33,174 bases of DNA, taken from the NCBI GenBank assembly GCA_903887455.1, contig CAISPT010000040.1, positions 1 to 33,174 on the forward strand, written 5' to 3'. A program made the position numbers and the translations under genes. The notes under the pieces were generated by a model. It saw only the letters and a list, made by a program, of their open reading frames with translations, searched no databases and was not told where the DNA came from. Positions 16,496 through 25,598 of the stretch are shown here, in pieces. The DNA comes from an uncultured Opitutaceae bacterium. Lineage in GTDB: Bacteria; Verrucomicrobiota; Verrucomicrobiia; Opitutales; Opitutaceae. Position 1 is the first letter of the stretch. Each line of letters begins with the position of its first letter.

Positions 16496-17881
16496 CTACT
16501 TTCGGCGCGCCTTTAGCCACCTGCGGAACTCGCCGCCACGCCACGGGGGAAGCGTCCGCTTCGACTCCCAGGCCCTGAGGGCGGGAACGGGGACAAGCGC
16601 CGTCGGCAGGTAGTTGATCGCCCTGCCCGCCAATAGCGCGGATCTCCACGCCACGGGCTGCGTGGCGAGGATAGCCCAGGCCCCCATGGGCGGTGTTCCC
16701 GGTGACGGGACCCCCTCCCGGTGAGCGCGGTCCCGGAGCCTGAGCAGCAGGTCCGGGATAGGGATGTTCACCGGGCAGACCTCGTTGCACGCCCCGCACA
16801 GGCTTGAGGCCTTCGGGAGGTCGGCCTTCTCAGGGAAACGCTTTCCGAGCAGGAGCGGCGACAGCACGGCCCCCACGGGCCCGGGGTACACGCTACGGTA
16901 GGCGTGCCCGCCAGACTGGCGGTAGACGGGGCACACGTTCAGGCAGGCCCCGCAGCGGATGCAGCGCAGGATGTCGCGGCACTCGGTCGCCAGGACCTCG
17001 GTCCTGCCGTTGTCGACGAGGATCACGTGCATCTCCTCCGGACCGTCGGGCTGCCCTGCCCCCCTCGGACCGCTGATGAACTCGTTGTAGACCGTCAAGT
17101 GCTGGCCCGTGCCCGAGCGCGCCAGGAGGTTCAGGAAGAGACCGAGGTCCCTGTCCCTCGGCAGGATCTTCTCGATCCCGACCAGCACGATGTGGCAGCG
17201 CGTCGCCGCCAGGCAGAAACGGGAGTTCCCCTCGTTGGTGACCACGACGACTCGCCCGCTCTCCGCCACCACGAAGTTAGCCCCCGTGAGCCCCACGTCC
17301 GCCTCGAGGTACTTGTGCCTGAGGAAGCCTCGCGCGCGCCGCGTGATCTCCTCCGGCCGGTCATCGTAGGCGCCAAGACCGTTCTTCTCGAACGTCTCGG
17401 CGATCTGACGCCGGTTCTTGTGCATGATCGGCTTGATGATGTGCGAGGGGTGATCGTGATCGAGCTGCACGATGAACTCGCCGAGGTCCGTCTCGAGTGA
17501 CTCGATGCCCCGCTTGGTCAGGTAGTCCTCTAGCCCTATCTCCTCGCTCACCATGGTCTTGGCCTTGACGAGCTTGCGGGCGCCGCGCGCCTTCATGATC
17601 CCGTGGACCGCCTCGCAGGCGGCCTCGGCCGTGGACGCCCAATGCACCTTGGCGCCGTTTGCTAGGAGCCTCGCCTCGAGCGCCGGCAGGTAGGTGTCCA
17701 AGTTCTCGACCACGTGCTGCTTGACCTCGCCCGCCAGTTCTCGGAGCCGGTCCGGGTCGGCGTAGTGGTCGAAGAGGACCTTCGTGCGCTTGTCATAGCC
17801 CGACTTCGAGCCGTCGTACACGGAGGCCCGGGTCTCGGCCGGAAGTGCCGCCGCAGCGCGGTCTATGGGCTGGGTCCTCAT
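16496..17881 (-). CDS. lutB: L-lactate utilization iron-sulfur protein LutB
   Basis: The 461-residue product has an N-terminal LUD domain (roughly residues 60-290; VGLTGANFVVAESGRVVVVTN, ATRCHIVLVGIEKILP). A two-cluster ferredoxin-type domain follows with CIRCGACLNVCP (C307, C310, C313, C317) and SLCGACNEVCPVNIP (C362, C365, C369), as in LutB/YkgF. LutB is the iron-sulfur subunit of the three-protein LutABC L-lactate-oxidising system. The ATG at 17881 overlaps the lutA stop (ATGA); the open frame continuing upstream is a shadow. The C-terminal ~90 residues carry the usual LutB tail. It is followed 10 bp later by the OPT transporter gene rather than by lutC. Confidence 0.95.
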   Translation of the reverse strand: MRTQPIDRAAAALPAETRASVYDGSKSGYDKRTKVLFDHYADPDRLRELAGEVKQHVVENLDTYLPALEARLLANGAKVHWASTAEAACEAVHGIMKARGARKLVKAKTMVSEEIGLEDYLTKRGIESLETDLGEFIVQLDHDHPSHIIKPIMHKNRRQIAETFEKNGLGAYDDRPEEITRRARGFLRHKYLEADVGLTGANFVVAESGRVVVVTNEGNSRFCLAATRCHIVLVGIEKILPRDRDLGLFLNLLARSGTGQHLTVYNEFISGPRGAGQPDGPEEMHVILVDNGRTEVLATECRDILRCIRCGACLNVCPVYRQSGGHAYRSVYPGPVGAVLSPLLLGKRFPEKADLPKASSLCGACNEVCPVNIPIPDLLLRLRDRAHREGVPSPGTPPMGAWAILATQPVAWRSALLAGRAINYLPTALVPVPALRAWESKRTLPPWRGGEFRRWLKARRK

Positions 17882-18639
17882 GGCTTCGCCAGGACGGCGT
17901 CCCGCAGCACCTGTGCAACGTGCATCGTGCGGAGGGGCTTCCCCTCCTTCGTTGCAATGCCCCCCAGGTGCATGAGGCACCCCATGTCGCCCGAGACAAG
18001 CACATCGGGTGACGCCTGTCGGACGTGGTCCAGCTTCAGAGCTCCCATTGAACCGGAGACGTGGGGGAAGGAGACCGAGAAAGTTCCCCCAAACCCGCAG
18101 CACTGCTCGCCCTCGCCGAACTCGACCATCCTGACGCCCTCTATGGAGCCGAGAAGGAGCGCGACGGCGTCGCTGCTCCCGGTGCCGCGCGTGTGGCAGG
18201 AGCGGTGAAGGGCGAGCCTGGCGTCGAAACGCCCGGGCCACGAGCGTATCCCGAGGCCGTTGACGATGAAGTCCCCGAGCTCCCATGTCCGGTTTCCGAG
18301 GGCTGTGACCGCCCCCAGGTCCGGTTGCCCCTCAAACGCCAGCCTGGCGCCGTGAAAGAGCATCGCCGCGCAGGAACCGGAGGGCACCACGACCGGTTCC
18401 GGGGAGGCGAAGGTGGACACGGCATGGCGCACGACCTTGCGCGACGCCGACCAGTCGCCCCCGTTGAAGGCGGGCTGGCCGCAGCAGGTCTGTCCCTCCG
18501 GAAACAACACCTCGCAGCCAAGGCGCTCGAGCACCTCGACCGTGGCGGCGGCCACGTCGTCGTGGAACGCGTCGCAGAGGCAGGTGGCCATCAGCTGGAC
18601 CCGCCTGCCCTTTAAGGGTGCTCTTCCCTCGGTCAACAT
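17878..18639 (-). CDS. lutA: L-lactate utilization protein LutA (CCG-domain Fe-S oxidoreductase)
   Basis: The 253-residue product has two cysteine-rich CCG domains: TCCGQPAFNGG (C52, C53) and EQCCGFGGTFSV (C180, C181), as in LutA/YkgE and the HdrB/GlpC group, which bind unusual iron-sulfur clusters. It begins with MATCLCDAF-type motifs after a short lead. I place the start at the ATG whose first base is the last base of the M13 peptidase stop (TGATG). A GTG one codon upstream is also possible. This tight junction suggests translational coupling to the peptidase gene. Its own stop overlaps lutB. Confidence 0.94.
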   Translation of the reverse strand: MLTEGRAPLKGRRVQLMATCLCDAFHDDVAAATVEVLERLGCEVLFPEGQTCCGQPAFNGGDWSASRKVVRHAVSTFASPEPVVVPSGSCAAMLFHGARLAFEGQPDLGAVTALGNRTWELGDFIVNGLGIRSWPGRFDARLALHRSCHTRGTGSSDAVALLLGSIEGVRMVEFGEGEQCCGFGGTFSVSFPHVSGSMGALKLDHVRQASPDVLVSGDMGCLMHLGGIATKEGKPLRTMHVAQVLRDAVLAKP

Positions 18640-20648
18640 CACCAGATCGACACGCGATCCGCAGCCGGCCGGCGCATTGGGGCCCCCTCCGGAACCTCGA
18701 ACGCCGCCGCAAACTCGTCCAGGTTCGAAAGCGGACCGTTCACGCGGAAACGCGACGGCGAGTGGGGATCGGTGTTCACATACAGCCGCGTGAGCTCCGG
18801 GCGCATGTTCTCCCGCCAGAGCGAGGCAAAGCTAAGGAAGAAGCGCTGCTCGGGAGTGAAGCCGGCCACCTTGTCCTTTGGCTTTCCGGCGCTCGCCTTC
18901 TCGAACGCCGCGTAGGCGATCTTAAGGCCTCCCAGGTCGGCGATGTTCTCGCCCTGGGTCAGCTCGCCGTTCACCGCCAGGCCGTCCAGGGGCTTGTAGG
19001 CCGAGAACTGCTTAACGATTACGGCGGCCCGCTCCTTAAAGCGCTTGGCGGAGTCCGCGGACCACCACTCCGAAAGGTTGCCCTTCTCGTTGAACTGGCG
19101 TCCCTCGTCGTCAAACCCGTGGGTCATCTCGTGCCCGATGACCGTGCCGATCCCGCCGTAGTTGACGGCGTCGTCCTGGGCGGCGCTGAAGAACGGCGGC
19201 TGAAGGATGCCCGCCGCGAACACGATCTCGTTCTTGAGGAGGTCATCGTACGCGTTCACCGAGGGCGGGGTCATCCCCCACTCCCCCCGGTCCGCGGGCT
19301 TGCCGATCTTGGCAAGATCCCGGCGAACAGCGAACTCCTGGGCCCTGAGGATATTTGCGGCGTAGGGGCCCCGATCGATCACGAGCTTGGAGTAGTCGAT
19401 CCACTTGTCGGGGTACCCGATCTTAACCCCCATGGCATCGATTTTCTTCAGGGCTGCGGCGCGGGTGACGTCGTCCATCCAGGGCAGTCCCTCGATCCGC
19501 TCCCTGAGTGCCGCGCGGACGTTGGAAACAATGGCCAGCACCCTCGCCTTGGACTCCGGGGGAAAGGCCACGGCCACGTAGAGCTGGCCCAGGGCCTCGC
19601 CGGCGAACAAGTCGATGTGTGAGTTGATCCGCTTCCAGTGCTCACGCATCTGGGGCTGGCCCGTTAGCTCCTTCGCGAAGAAGGCGAAGTTCTCCGCGAC
19701 GAAGGTCTTGCTGAGGAACGGCGCGTACTCATGGATCACGTGCCACCGGAAATAGGCCTGCCAGTCCTGGAGAGGCACCTCGGCGATCGCCTTGTCGAGG
19801 GCCTGGACGAAATCGGGCTGGCCGACGTCGATCTTCGCGGGGGCCGGCGCAAGTCCCAGATTCGAGAGGTAAGCCGTCCAGTCGAAGTGAGCCGAGAGCT
19901 TCTGGAGCCCCTCAAGCGTCATCGGGTGGTAATTGGCGACCGGGTCTCGCAGCTCCTCGGCCTTCTTTGATCCTGCGGCAAGAGCGGTCTCGATCCTCAT
20001 GACCGCCTGGGCCTCATCCTTCGCGGCAGCCTCGGTGTCGCCGACGAGGACGAGCATCTTGGCGACATGAAGCAGGTATTTCTCACGGGTCTTCTTCGAG
20101 GCGTCGTCGTCCCTGAAGTAATAGTCCCGGTCCGGCAGGCCGAGGCCTCCCTGTCCCTGGCCCGCGATCACGTTGGCGGTGTCCTTCATGTCCTGCTCCG
20201 ATCCAAAGCTGAAGCACACCCCCACCCCCTTCAGGTGAAGGTCACCAACCAGGGACCCGAACTGACCCTTCGAGGTCACGGCGCCCACGCGGTCGAGCAG
20301 CGGCTTGAGCGGCAGGGACCCCGCCTTATCGATCGCGTCCTCGTCCATTCCGCTCGCGTAAAAGTCGCCGACCAGCTTCTCGATGAAGCCCGGGTTCTCT
20401 GCCTTCGAGGCCTTTTCAAGGATGCCGTGGAGCACCTTCTCGTTGTTGGCGTTGAGCTCGTCGAAGCTGCCCCACGAGCTCTTGTCGGCGGGGATCGGGT
20501 TGGCCTTCACCCAGCCGCCCTCGGCGTACTGGTAGAAGTCGGTTGCCGGGCTGGCCGACAGGTCCATGTCCTTCGGGTCGAGAGCGGCGGGGCAGGCGGT
20601 GCAGAACGCAAGGCCGGCCAGGGGGATTAGCAATTGCGGTAGCCTCAT
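18639..20648 (-). CDS. Secreted M13 (neprilysin/PepO family) zinc metallopeptidase
   Basis: The 669-residue product begins with a signal peptide (LLIPLAGLAFCTACPA). Mature features of the M13 family are an N-terminal DFYQYAEGGWVKANPIPADKSS region, VNAYDDLLKNEIVFAAGILQPPFF, the zinc site HEMTHGFDDEG (H506, E507, H510), and GENIADLGG (E567 as third zinc ligand). These enzymes cleave small peptides and act outside the cytoplasm in bacteria. The ATG at 20648 gives the signal peptide; the longer frame upstream has none. The C terminus ends SIW rather than the usual C-x-x-W. The stop touches lutA, so this gene reads into the lut/OPT operon. A gap of 136 bp separates it from panE. Confidence 0.95.
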   Translation of the reverse strand: MRLPQLLIPLAGLAFCTACPAALDPKDMDLSASPATDFYQYAEGGWVKANPIPADKSSWGSFDELNANNEKVLHGILEKASKAENPGFIEKLVGDFYASGMDEDAIDKAGSLPLKPLLDRVGAVTSKGQFGSLVGDLHLKGVGVCFSFGSEQDMKDTANVIAGQGQGGLGLPDRDYYFRDDDASKKTREKYLLHVAKMLVLVGDTEAAAKDEAQAVMRIETALAAGSKKAEELRDPVANYHPMTLEGLQKLSAHFDWTAYLSNLGLAPAPAKIDVGQPDFVQALDKAIAEVPLQDWQAYFRWHVIHEYAPFLSKTFVAENFAFFAKELTGQPQMREHWKRINSHIDLFAGEALGQLYVAVAFPPESKARVLAIVSNVRAALRERIEGLPWMDDVTRAAALKKIDAMGVKIGYPDKWIDYSKLVIDRGPYAANILRAQEFAVRRDLAKIGKPADRGEWGMTPPSVNAYDDLLKNEIVFAAGILQPPFFSAAQDDAVNYGGIGTVIGHEMTHGFDDEGRQFNEKGNLSEWWSADSAKRFKERAAVIVKQFSAYKPLDGLAVNGELTQGENIADLGGLKIAYAAFEKASAGKPKDKVAGFTPEQRFFLSFASLWRENMRPELTRLYVNTDPHSPSRFRVNGPLSNLDEFAAAFEVPEGAPMRRPAADRVSIW

Positions 20649-20784
20649 ACTTGGGAAAGGTTGCAGTTGGGTCGCCCGCGACCCCGGTTCAGCCGGGACG
20701 GGCGCTTGAAATCGCGTCGGCACATGATCCAGCGCGCGCGCGGAACGGCAAGCGAGATGATCGGGGCGCCCTGCCGAGGAAGGC
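20649..20784 (-). promoter_or_regulatory. panE-peptidase spacer with two small hairpins
   Basis: The only sizeable gap in the minus-strand gene run. Two perfect 5-bp stems occur side by side: GTCGC/GCGAC at 20671-20682 and CCCGG/CCGGG at 20683-20697. Neither is followed by a T run on the minus strand. They could form a weak terminator after panE or sit in the leader of the peptidase-lut operon. No clear -35/-10 pair is seen, so this is only a candidate site. Confidence 0.25.
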
Positions 20785-21711
20785 CTACTTGCTGCAGAGT
20801 TGCGAAAGCCTCGCGTAAAGCGCGGCAAGCCTCGGCGTCTCGACCCCCGCGGCGGCGGCCCGTCGCAGCGGCTCACCCCAGATCGCCTCGACCTCCACCT
20901 GCCGGCCCGCGAGGAAGTCGACGAGGCTCGAGGGCTGGTAGGCCCCCATGGGGGGCGTCACCTCGAACTGGCGCTCGATGAAACTCGCCGGGATTTCAAA
21001 CCCGAAGCGGGAGGCGGCCCGCTGGACCTCGAACATGAGCGCCCTGGCCTCCGCTGCGAGTGCCCCGCTGGCGCATATGCGGTCGGTTGTGATGCCGCCC
21101 TCTGCGATCGCTAGGCCGTTGAAGGGAATGTTCCAGACGAGCTTACGCCACCGGGCCTCGAGCAGGTTCTCGACCACCGGGGCCTTGACCCCCGACGCGG
21201 CGAAAAGGCCCGAGAGCGCCCGTGTCCGGGCCTCGGGCGGGCGCCCGAGCTCCCCGAGGGTAACGTTGCCCGTGTGGTAGCACATGATCTCGCCGGGGCC
21301 CGTCCGGGTGATTGCCATGAAAACCAGGCCGCCCATGATCCGCTCGGGCCCGAAGATTTTCCCCAGGTACTCGTCGGCCCCGAGGCCGTTCTGCAAAGTG
21401 AGGATCGGGGTCGAGGAGCCCAGGAGGGGTCCCACCAGGCGCTCGAGCTCCGCCTTCTGGGTGGTCTTCAGGGCCACGATCGCCAGATCCACCGGCCCGA
21501 CTTCGGCCGGGCTCCCGAAGACCGCGGCCGGCCTCACCTCCTCGAGCTGCCCTCCCTCGTGGACGCGCAGCGATCCCCGCTCCCGCACCGCCGCAAGGTC
21601 TCCCCGCATGAGAAACCGCACGTTCGATCCGCCAAGGGCGAGGCGAGCGCCGTAGTAGATCCCGACCGCGCCCGAGCCCACTATGCCAATCCTGGGAAAG
21701 GCCGAATGCAT
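20785..21711 (-). CDS. panE: 2-dehydropantoate 2-reductase (ketopantoate reductase)
   Basis: The 308-residue product reduces ketopantoate to pantoate with NADPH, a step in pantothenate and coenzyme A synthesis. The N-terminal Rossmann motif is IGIVGSGAVGIYYG (G12, G14, G17). The conserved active-site elements are LTLQNGLGADE (N108) and ARWRKLVWNIPFNGLA (K190, N194, N198). The length is typical of the family (~300). It lies 13 bp downstream of panC on the same strand, which strengthens the assignment, because both genes act in the same pathway. Related KPR-family reductases with other substrates exist, but the neighbour makes PanE most likely. Confidence 0.92.
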   Translation of the reverse strand: MHSAFPRIGIVGSGAVGIYYGARLALGGSNVRFLMRGDLAAVRERGSLRVHEGGQLEEVRPAAVFGSPAEVGPVDLAIVALKTTQKAELERLVGPLLGSSTPILTLQNGLGADEYLGKIFGPERIMGGLVFMAITRTGPGEIMCYHTGNVTLGELGRPPEARTRALSGLFAASGVKAPVVENLLEARWRKLVWNIPFNGLAIAEGGITTDRICASGALAAEARALMFEVQRAASRFGFEIPASFIERQFEVTPPMGAYQPSSLVDFLAGRQVEVEAIWGEPLRRAAAAGVETPRLAALYARLSQLCSK

Positions 21712-21724
21712 CTCAACGCGGGCG

Positions 21725-22567
21725 CTAGAGCACCACGTTGTCTGTCAGACGTATCTCATCGACCCAAGCCGCGATGCAAAGAAGGGCCTTGCCGGGCTCG
21801 ACCTCGCGGATCGCCTCCATCGTGCCGGGATCGACAACCGAGGCGTAGATCACGCGGACGCGGTTGTTCTTGCCGAGGATGTGGGTCACCTCGGCGACAA
21901 GGCGGTCGGTGCTGCGGACGCCCGAGTCGACCATCTCCTTGGCCTTGACCAAGGCGTGGTGGATCGCGAGAGCCTCCCTGCGCTGGGTCGAGGTCAGGTC
22001 CCTGTTGCGGACCGAGACGGCCATGCCATCGGTCTCGCGCACGGTGGGAACCACGGTAATCTCCACGTCGTAGTTCAGGTCGGCGATCACCTTGCGGACG
22101 ACCGCGACGTGCTGGACGTCCTTTTGGCCTAGGAAGATCCGGGCGGGTCCGACGATGTTGATCAGCTTGGTGATAAAGGTCGTCACACCACGGAAATGCG
22201 TCGGACGCGACACGCCGCAGAGGGGCTTGCTCACACCCTCCTCCGACACGTACGTCGAGTAGCCCTTAGGGTATATCTCCAGGGTCTGGGGGATGAAGAC
22301 GGCGTCCACCCCGAGGCGCTCGCAGAGCGCGATGTCGGCCTCGGCGCTCCTCGGGTATCCGGCGAAGTTCTCGTTCGAACCGAAGGAAAGCGGGTTCACG
22401 AAGACCGACACCACCACGGCCCCTCCCGCGGACTTTGCCGCGCCGATGAGCGCCTCGTGGCCCGGATGCAGCGCGCCCATGGTCGGGACGAGCGAAACCA
22501 CGCCCTTCTCAGACCTGAGCCGCGCGGCGGCGGTTCGCATCCGCGATACCGAATCGAATGTCTCCAT
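21725..22567 (-). CDS. panC: Pantothenate synthetase (pantoate--beta-alanine ligase)
   Basis: The 280-residue product has the complete set of PanC motifs: LVPTMGALHPGHEAL (the ATP-binding H34/H37 pair), VFVNPLSFGSNENFAGYPR, IYPKGYSTYV, KPLCGVSRPTHFRGVTT, IFLGQKDVQ and SVRNRDLT. It joins pantoate and beta-alanine using ATP. The ATG at 22567 gives the family's usual length (~280). The frame stays open far upstream, but that part is antisense to dapL and is not coding. It is the first gene of the minus-strand run and is divergent from dapL. panB is not present in the window. Confidence 0.96.
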   Translation of the reverse strand: METFDSVSRMRTAAARLRSEKGVVSLVPTMGALHPGHEALIGAAKSAGGAVVVSVFVNPLSFGSNENFAGYPRSAEADIALCERLGVDAVFIPQTLEIYPKGYSTYVSEEGVSKPLCGVSRPTHFRGVTTFITKLINIVGPARIFLGQKDVQHVAVVRKVIADLNYDVEITVVPTVRETDGMAVSVRNRDLTSTQRREALAIHHALVKAKEMVDSGVRSTDRLVAEVTHILGKNNRVRVIYASVVDPGTMEAIREVEPGKALLCIAAWVDEIRLTDNVVL

Positions 22568-22663
22568 GGGGCTAACGAGGGCTTGAACAAAGCCGCCCCG
22601 AAGGGTTTCTTCAAGGTTTTCGGCCGATACGGGCCCTCTTAACCATCCATTTACGACCATTCC
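22568..22663. promoter_or_regulatory. Divergent panC/dapL promoter region
   Basis: Ninety-six bases between two divergent starts must hold promoters for both. It contains AT-richer stretches (CTTAACCATCCATTTACG, TTTCTTCAAGGTTTTCGG) against the GC-rich background, but no clear -35/-10 pair. No strong Shine-Dalgarno sequence precedes either ATG. Confidence 0.35.
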
Positions 22664-23887
22664 ATGATCCGAATCAACGAGAACTACGCGAAGCTGAAGG
22701 CCTCTTACCTCTTCGCGGACATCGCCCGCCGCGTCGGGGCATACACCGCCGCCCACCCGGACAAGCCTGTGATCCGCCTGGGGATTGGCGACGTGACGGA
22801 GCCCCTTCCGCCCGCGTGCGTCGAGGCGCTCCACGCCGCAACCGACGAGATGTCGAAGAGGGCCACCTTCAAGGGCTACGGGCCTGAGCAGGGCTACGCT
22901 TTCCTGAGGGACCTGATCGCCAAGCACGACTACGCCGACCGAGGCTGCAAGATCGAGGCCGACGAGATCTTCGTGTCCGACGGCTCCAAGTGCGACTGCG
23001 GCAACATCCAGGAGATCTTCGCCTCGGATGTGCGCCTCGCCATTCCGGACCCTGTCTACCCGGTCTACGTCGACACCAACGTCATGGCAGGCCGCACCGG
23101 GGCCAACATCGACGGAAGGTACCAGGGAATCCTCTACCTGGACTCGACGGCCTCGAACGGCTACGTCCCCGCGGTTCCCCAGGCTCCGGCGGACCTGATC
23201 TACCTCTGCTTCCCGAACAACCCGACGGGCGCCGTGGCCACGAGGGCGCAGCTCGAGGCCTGGGTTGCCTACGCCAAGCTCAACAAGGCCGTTATCCTCT
23301 ACGACTCGGCCTACGAGGCCTACATCAGGGACCCGCGGATCCCCCACTCGATCTACGAGATCGAGGGCGCCCGCGACGTCGCGATCGAGTTCCGCAGCTT
23401 CTCAAAGACAGCCGGTTTCACCGGAACCCGGTGCGCCTACACGGTTGTCCCCAAGACGCTCATGGCCTTCGACGCGGCGGGAAAGCCCCAGGCCCTCCAC
23501 CCCCTCTGGAACCGCCGCCACACGACCAAGTTCAACGGGGTGTCCTACCCGGTCCAGAAGGCCGCGGCGGCCGTCTTCACCGAAGCCGGCAAGGCCCAGG
23601 TAAAGGGGCTCACCGATTTCTACCTGGCCAACGCTCACCTGATTCGCGAGTCGATGACCCGCCTTGGGTTCTCCTGCGTCGGGGGCGACAACGCCCCCTA
23701 CATCTGGATCAACGTCGGGCGCGACTCGTGGGATTTCTTCGATCTGCTCCTCGAGAAGGCCCAGGTTGTCTGCACGCCAGGCGCAGGGTTCGGTAAGTGC
23801 GGCGAGGGCCATGTCCGGATCAGCGCGTTCAACAGCCGCGAGAACGTCGAGATGGCGCTTAGCCGGATCGCCGACGCCCTGAAGTAG
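22664..23887 (+). CDS. dapL: LL-diaminopimelate aminotransferase
   Basis: The 407-residue class I/II aminotransferase converts tetrahydrodipicolinate directly to LL-diaminopimelate, bypassing the succinylase and acetylase routes to lysine and peptidoglycan. The N terminus [74 protein letters not shown] and the PLP site [12 protein letters not shown] (K248) are characteristic of DapL as in Chlamydia, plants and Verrucomicrobia. Length fits the family (~410). It stands alone on the plus strand between panC and the convergent lipid-transport cluster, whose last stop is 2 bases from the dapL stop. Confidence 0.97.
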   Translation: MIRINENYAKLKASYLFADIARRVGAYTAAHPDKPVIRLGIGDVTEPLPPACVEALHAATDEMSKRATFKGYGPEQGYAFLRDLIAKHDYADRGCKIEADEIFVSDGSKCDCGNIQEIFASDVRLAIPDPVYPVYVDTNVMAGRTGANIDGRYQGILYLDSTASNGYVPAVPQAPADLIYLCFPNNPTGAVATRAQLEAWVAYAKLNKAVILYDSAYEAYIRDPRIPHSIYEIEGARDVAIEFRSFSKTAGFTGTRCAYTVVPKTLMAFDAAGKPQALHPLWNRRHTTKFNGVSYPVQKAAAAVFTEAGKAQVKGLTDFYLANAHLIRESMTRLGFSCVGGDNAPYIWINVGRDSWDFFDLLLEKAQVVCTPGAGFGKCGEGHVRISAFNSRENVEMALSRIADALK

Positions 23888-23889
23888 CC

Positions 23890-24537
23890 TCAGTTCCTCT
23901 GCGGCAGGGCGCCGGCAATCTCCTGGCCCAATCCCGCGACATCCGCGCTCAGGAGCGCCGCCAGCCTGTCGAAGTCGCTCCCGTCCCAGGCCGCATCCGG
24001 GGCCGAGAAGGCCCTGCGGGCGATCACCCTGGGACTGGATCCCGTGGTCGACACCTCGATCGTGGCCTCGAAGCTCGCGGCATAGTGCCCGGACCGGGAC
24101 GCCAGTCCCTCACAGCGCCTGACCTCGACCGTGACGTCGTAGTCCCTGTCCAGATCCACCGGGAAGGGCTCCGTCACGACCTGGGCAACCCCCGGCAATG
24201 CCTGAAGCTTGGCCCTGAGGACCCGGGCTACCGCCGTATCCAGCGGCTCGGCCCACCTGCGGAAGTCCCTGAACTCAACCTCGTTTTCGCCCGTGCGCAC
24301 GACGATCTCGCGGCGCCTGAGATAGCTCTCGAGCCTGATCGACCTTAGTCCAATCCTCGCCCCAGCGGCTGAAGGGGAAAGGCCGGCCGGGACCGCGGGA
24401 TCCGACAGCACAAAATAGCGGGTCGGGTCGTCCTGGGCGGGCTGGGCGACGTTGCAGCCCGACTGGGCAAGGACCATTGCGGCGGCCGCAAGCGTCAGAA
24501 GAGGCCTCAGGCAGGTGGGCATTTGGAATTTGGTCAT
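23890..24537 (-). CDS. ABC-type transport auxiliary lipoprotein (PqiC-like)
   Basis: The 215-residue product begins at the ATG at 24537. Its signal segment (RPLLTLAAAAMVLAQSGC) has an imperfect lipobox before Cys28. The mature part is the ABC_trans_aux fold: TRYFVLSDP, then RIGLRSIRLESYLRRREIVVR, EFRDFRRWAEPLDTAVARVL and a late VIARRAFSAP strand. Such lipoproteins sit in the outer-membrane side of MCE transport systems (PqiC with PqiAB). It follows the MCE gene by 13 bp and is the last gene of the cluster. It is likely the outer-membrane partner that replaces a MlaC/MlaA-type carrier. Confidence 0.87.
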   Translation of the reverse strand: MTKFQMPTCLRPLLTLAAAAMVLAQSGCNVAQPAQDDPTRYFVLSDPAVPAGLSPSAAGARIGLRSIRLESYLRRREIVVRTGENEVEFRDFRRWAEPLDTAVARVLRAKLQALPGVAQVVTEPFPVDLDRDYDVTVEVRRCEGLASRSGHYAASFEATIEVSTTGSSPRVIARRAFSAPDAAWDGSDFDRLAALLSADVAGLGQEIAGALPQRN

Positions 24538-24550
24538 GGCAGGCGTGGAA

Positions 24551-25573
24551 TTATTTGGGCGCCTTGCGCCCGGAAAGGAGGGCGTTCGGGTTGCGTTCCA
24601 GGAAGTCGGCGAGCCTTTGAACGGACTCCGCGGCGTCGGCGACACGCTCTAGGGCCTTGCTCGTGTCGGCGCCGAAGCTCTGCTGCGCGTTGATGAACCC
24701 CTTTGCCGACTGCGCGGCCAGGTTGAACGATTCCAATGCCGCCTTCGCCTGGATCAGCGTCTCGCGGAGCTCCTTGCCGTTGGTGTCCACCTGGGTGTCC
24801 AGGCGACTGATCGAAGACCGCAGGGCCTCCATGGTCTTGTTGAGGTTCTCGATGGAATGGATGGTGTCGGGCGACCTCGCGAGCGCGTCGATCGACTCCC
24901 CCGTCTTCCTCCACTGCTCAGTGAGCCCCTTCACGTCCACGCCGTCCATGCGCATGCGCGCCTCGACCACGAGCTTCTTCAGCTCTTCAGAGAGTCCCTT
25001 GTAGTCGATCTCCTGCATCTTGGCCAGGAGGGTCGTGGCGGTGGCCATCATCGTCGACGCGCTCGCCCTGAACTCGGAGATCTCCGAGGGCGCCGGCGGT
25101 ACGACCACATACTTCACGTCGCTCGTCTTCGTCGTATCCGGGTACTTTGCCGGATCCATGAACTCGAGTTCGACAAAGAGGAGACCCGTGGCCAGCCCGG
25201 CGATCTCAAGCTGGGCCCTCAGGCCCTTGTCCACGAGCGCCTGAAGCGCGCTCCTGTCGGACACGTCGAGTATCGCCCCATGCTCGTCCGAGATCGAACC
25301 ACGGTTCAGCTCGCAGAGCACCGCGGCGACGGACTTGCCGGTCTCTCGGTCATAGCGGATCGAAGTATCGACCACATGGCCGACCCTGACTCCGCGCAGC
25401 TTAACCGGCGACCCCTGGTCGAGTCCGCTGATGGCCTCGTCGAAATACACGATGAAACGCTCGGGCTTGGAGAAGAGGGTGAGGCTGCCGATGGAGAGCA
25501 GCGCGATGATCCCGATGGCGAACGCCCCGAGGACGAATGCGCCGACGACTGCTGGGCTGATCTTTGTTTTCAT
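24551..25573 (-). CDS. MCE-domain lipid-transport protein (MlaD family)
   Basis: The 340-residue product has one N-terminal membrane helix (residues ~9-31, VVGAFVLGAFAIGIIALLSI). A single MCE domain (~40-115) follows, with GLDQGSPVKLRGVRVGHV and LRAQLEIAGLATGLLFVEL. A long, mostly helical, Ala/Leu/Lys/Glu-rich C-terminal part (~160-330) probably forms a coiled coil. MCE proteins form hexameric rings or tubes that guide lipids between membranes. It is longer than E. coli MlaD (183 residues) because of the helical tail, resembling the longer MlaD-like proteins of other phyla. It lies 25 bp after the ATPase gene and 13 bp before the auxiliary lipoprotein gene. Confidence 0.92.
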   Translation of the reverse strand: MKTKISPAVVGAFVLGAFAIGIIALLSIGSLTLFSKPERFIVYFDEAISGLDQGSPVKLRGVRVGHVVDTSIRYDRETGKSVAAVLCELNRGSISDEHGAILDVSDRSALQALVDKGLRAQLEIAGLATGLLFVELEFMDPAKYPDTTKTSDVKYVVVPPAPSEISEFRASASTMMATATTLLAKMQEIDYKGLSEELKKLVVEARMRMDGVDVKGLTEQWRKTGESIDALARSPDTIHSIENLNKTMEALRSSISRLDTQVDTNGKELRETLIQAKAALESFNLAAQSAKGFINAQQSFGADTSKALERVADAAESVQRLADFLERNPNALLSGRKAPK

Positions 25574-25598
25574 GTCTGCGTGGGTGCTCCGCCGTGGT

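Noticed and set aside
18618-19622. A 334-residue plus-strand frame
   Set aside because: Antisense to the M13 peptidase; low-complexity Leu/Gly/Val/Arg composition and no signal or motif.
22568-23347. A long N-terminal extension of PanC
   Set aside because: It would be antisense to dapL. The ATG at 22567 gives the standard PanC length and N terminus.
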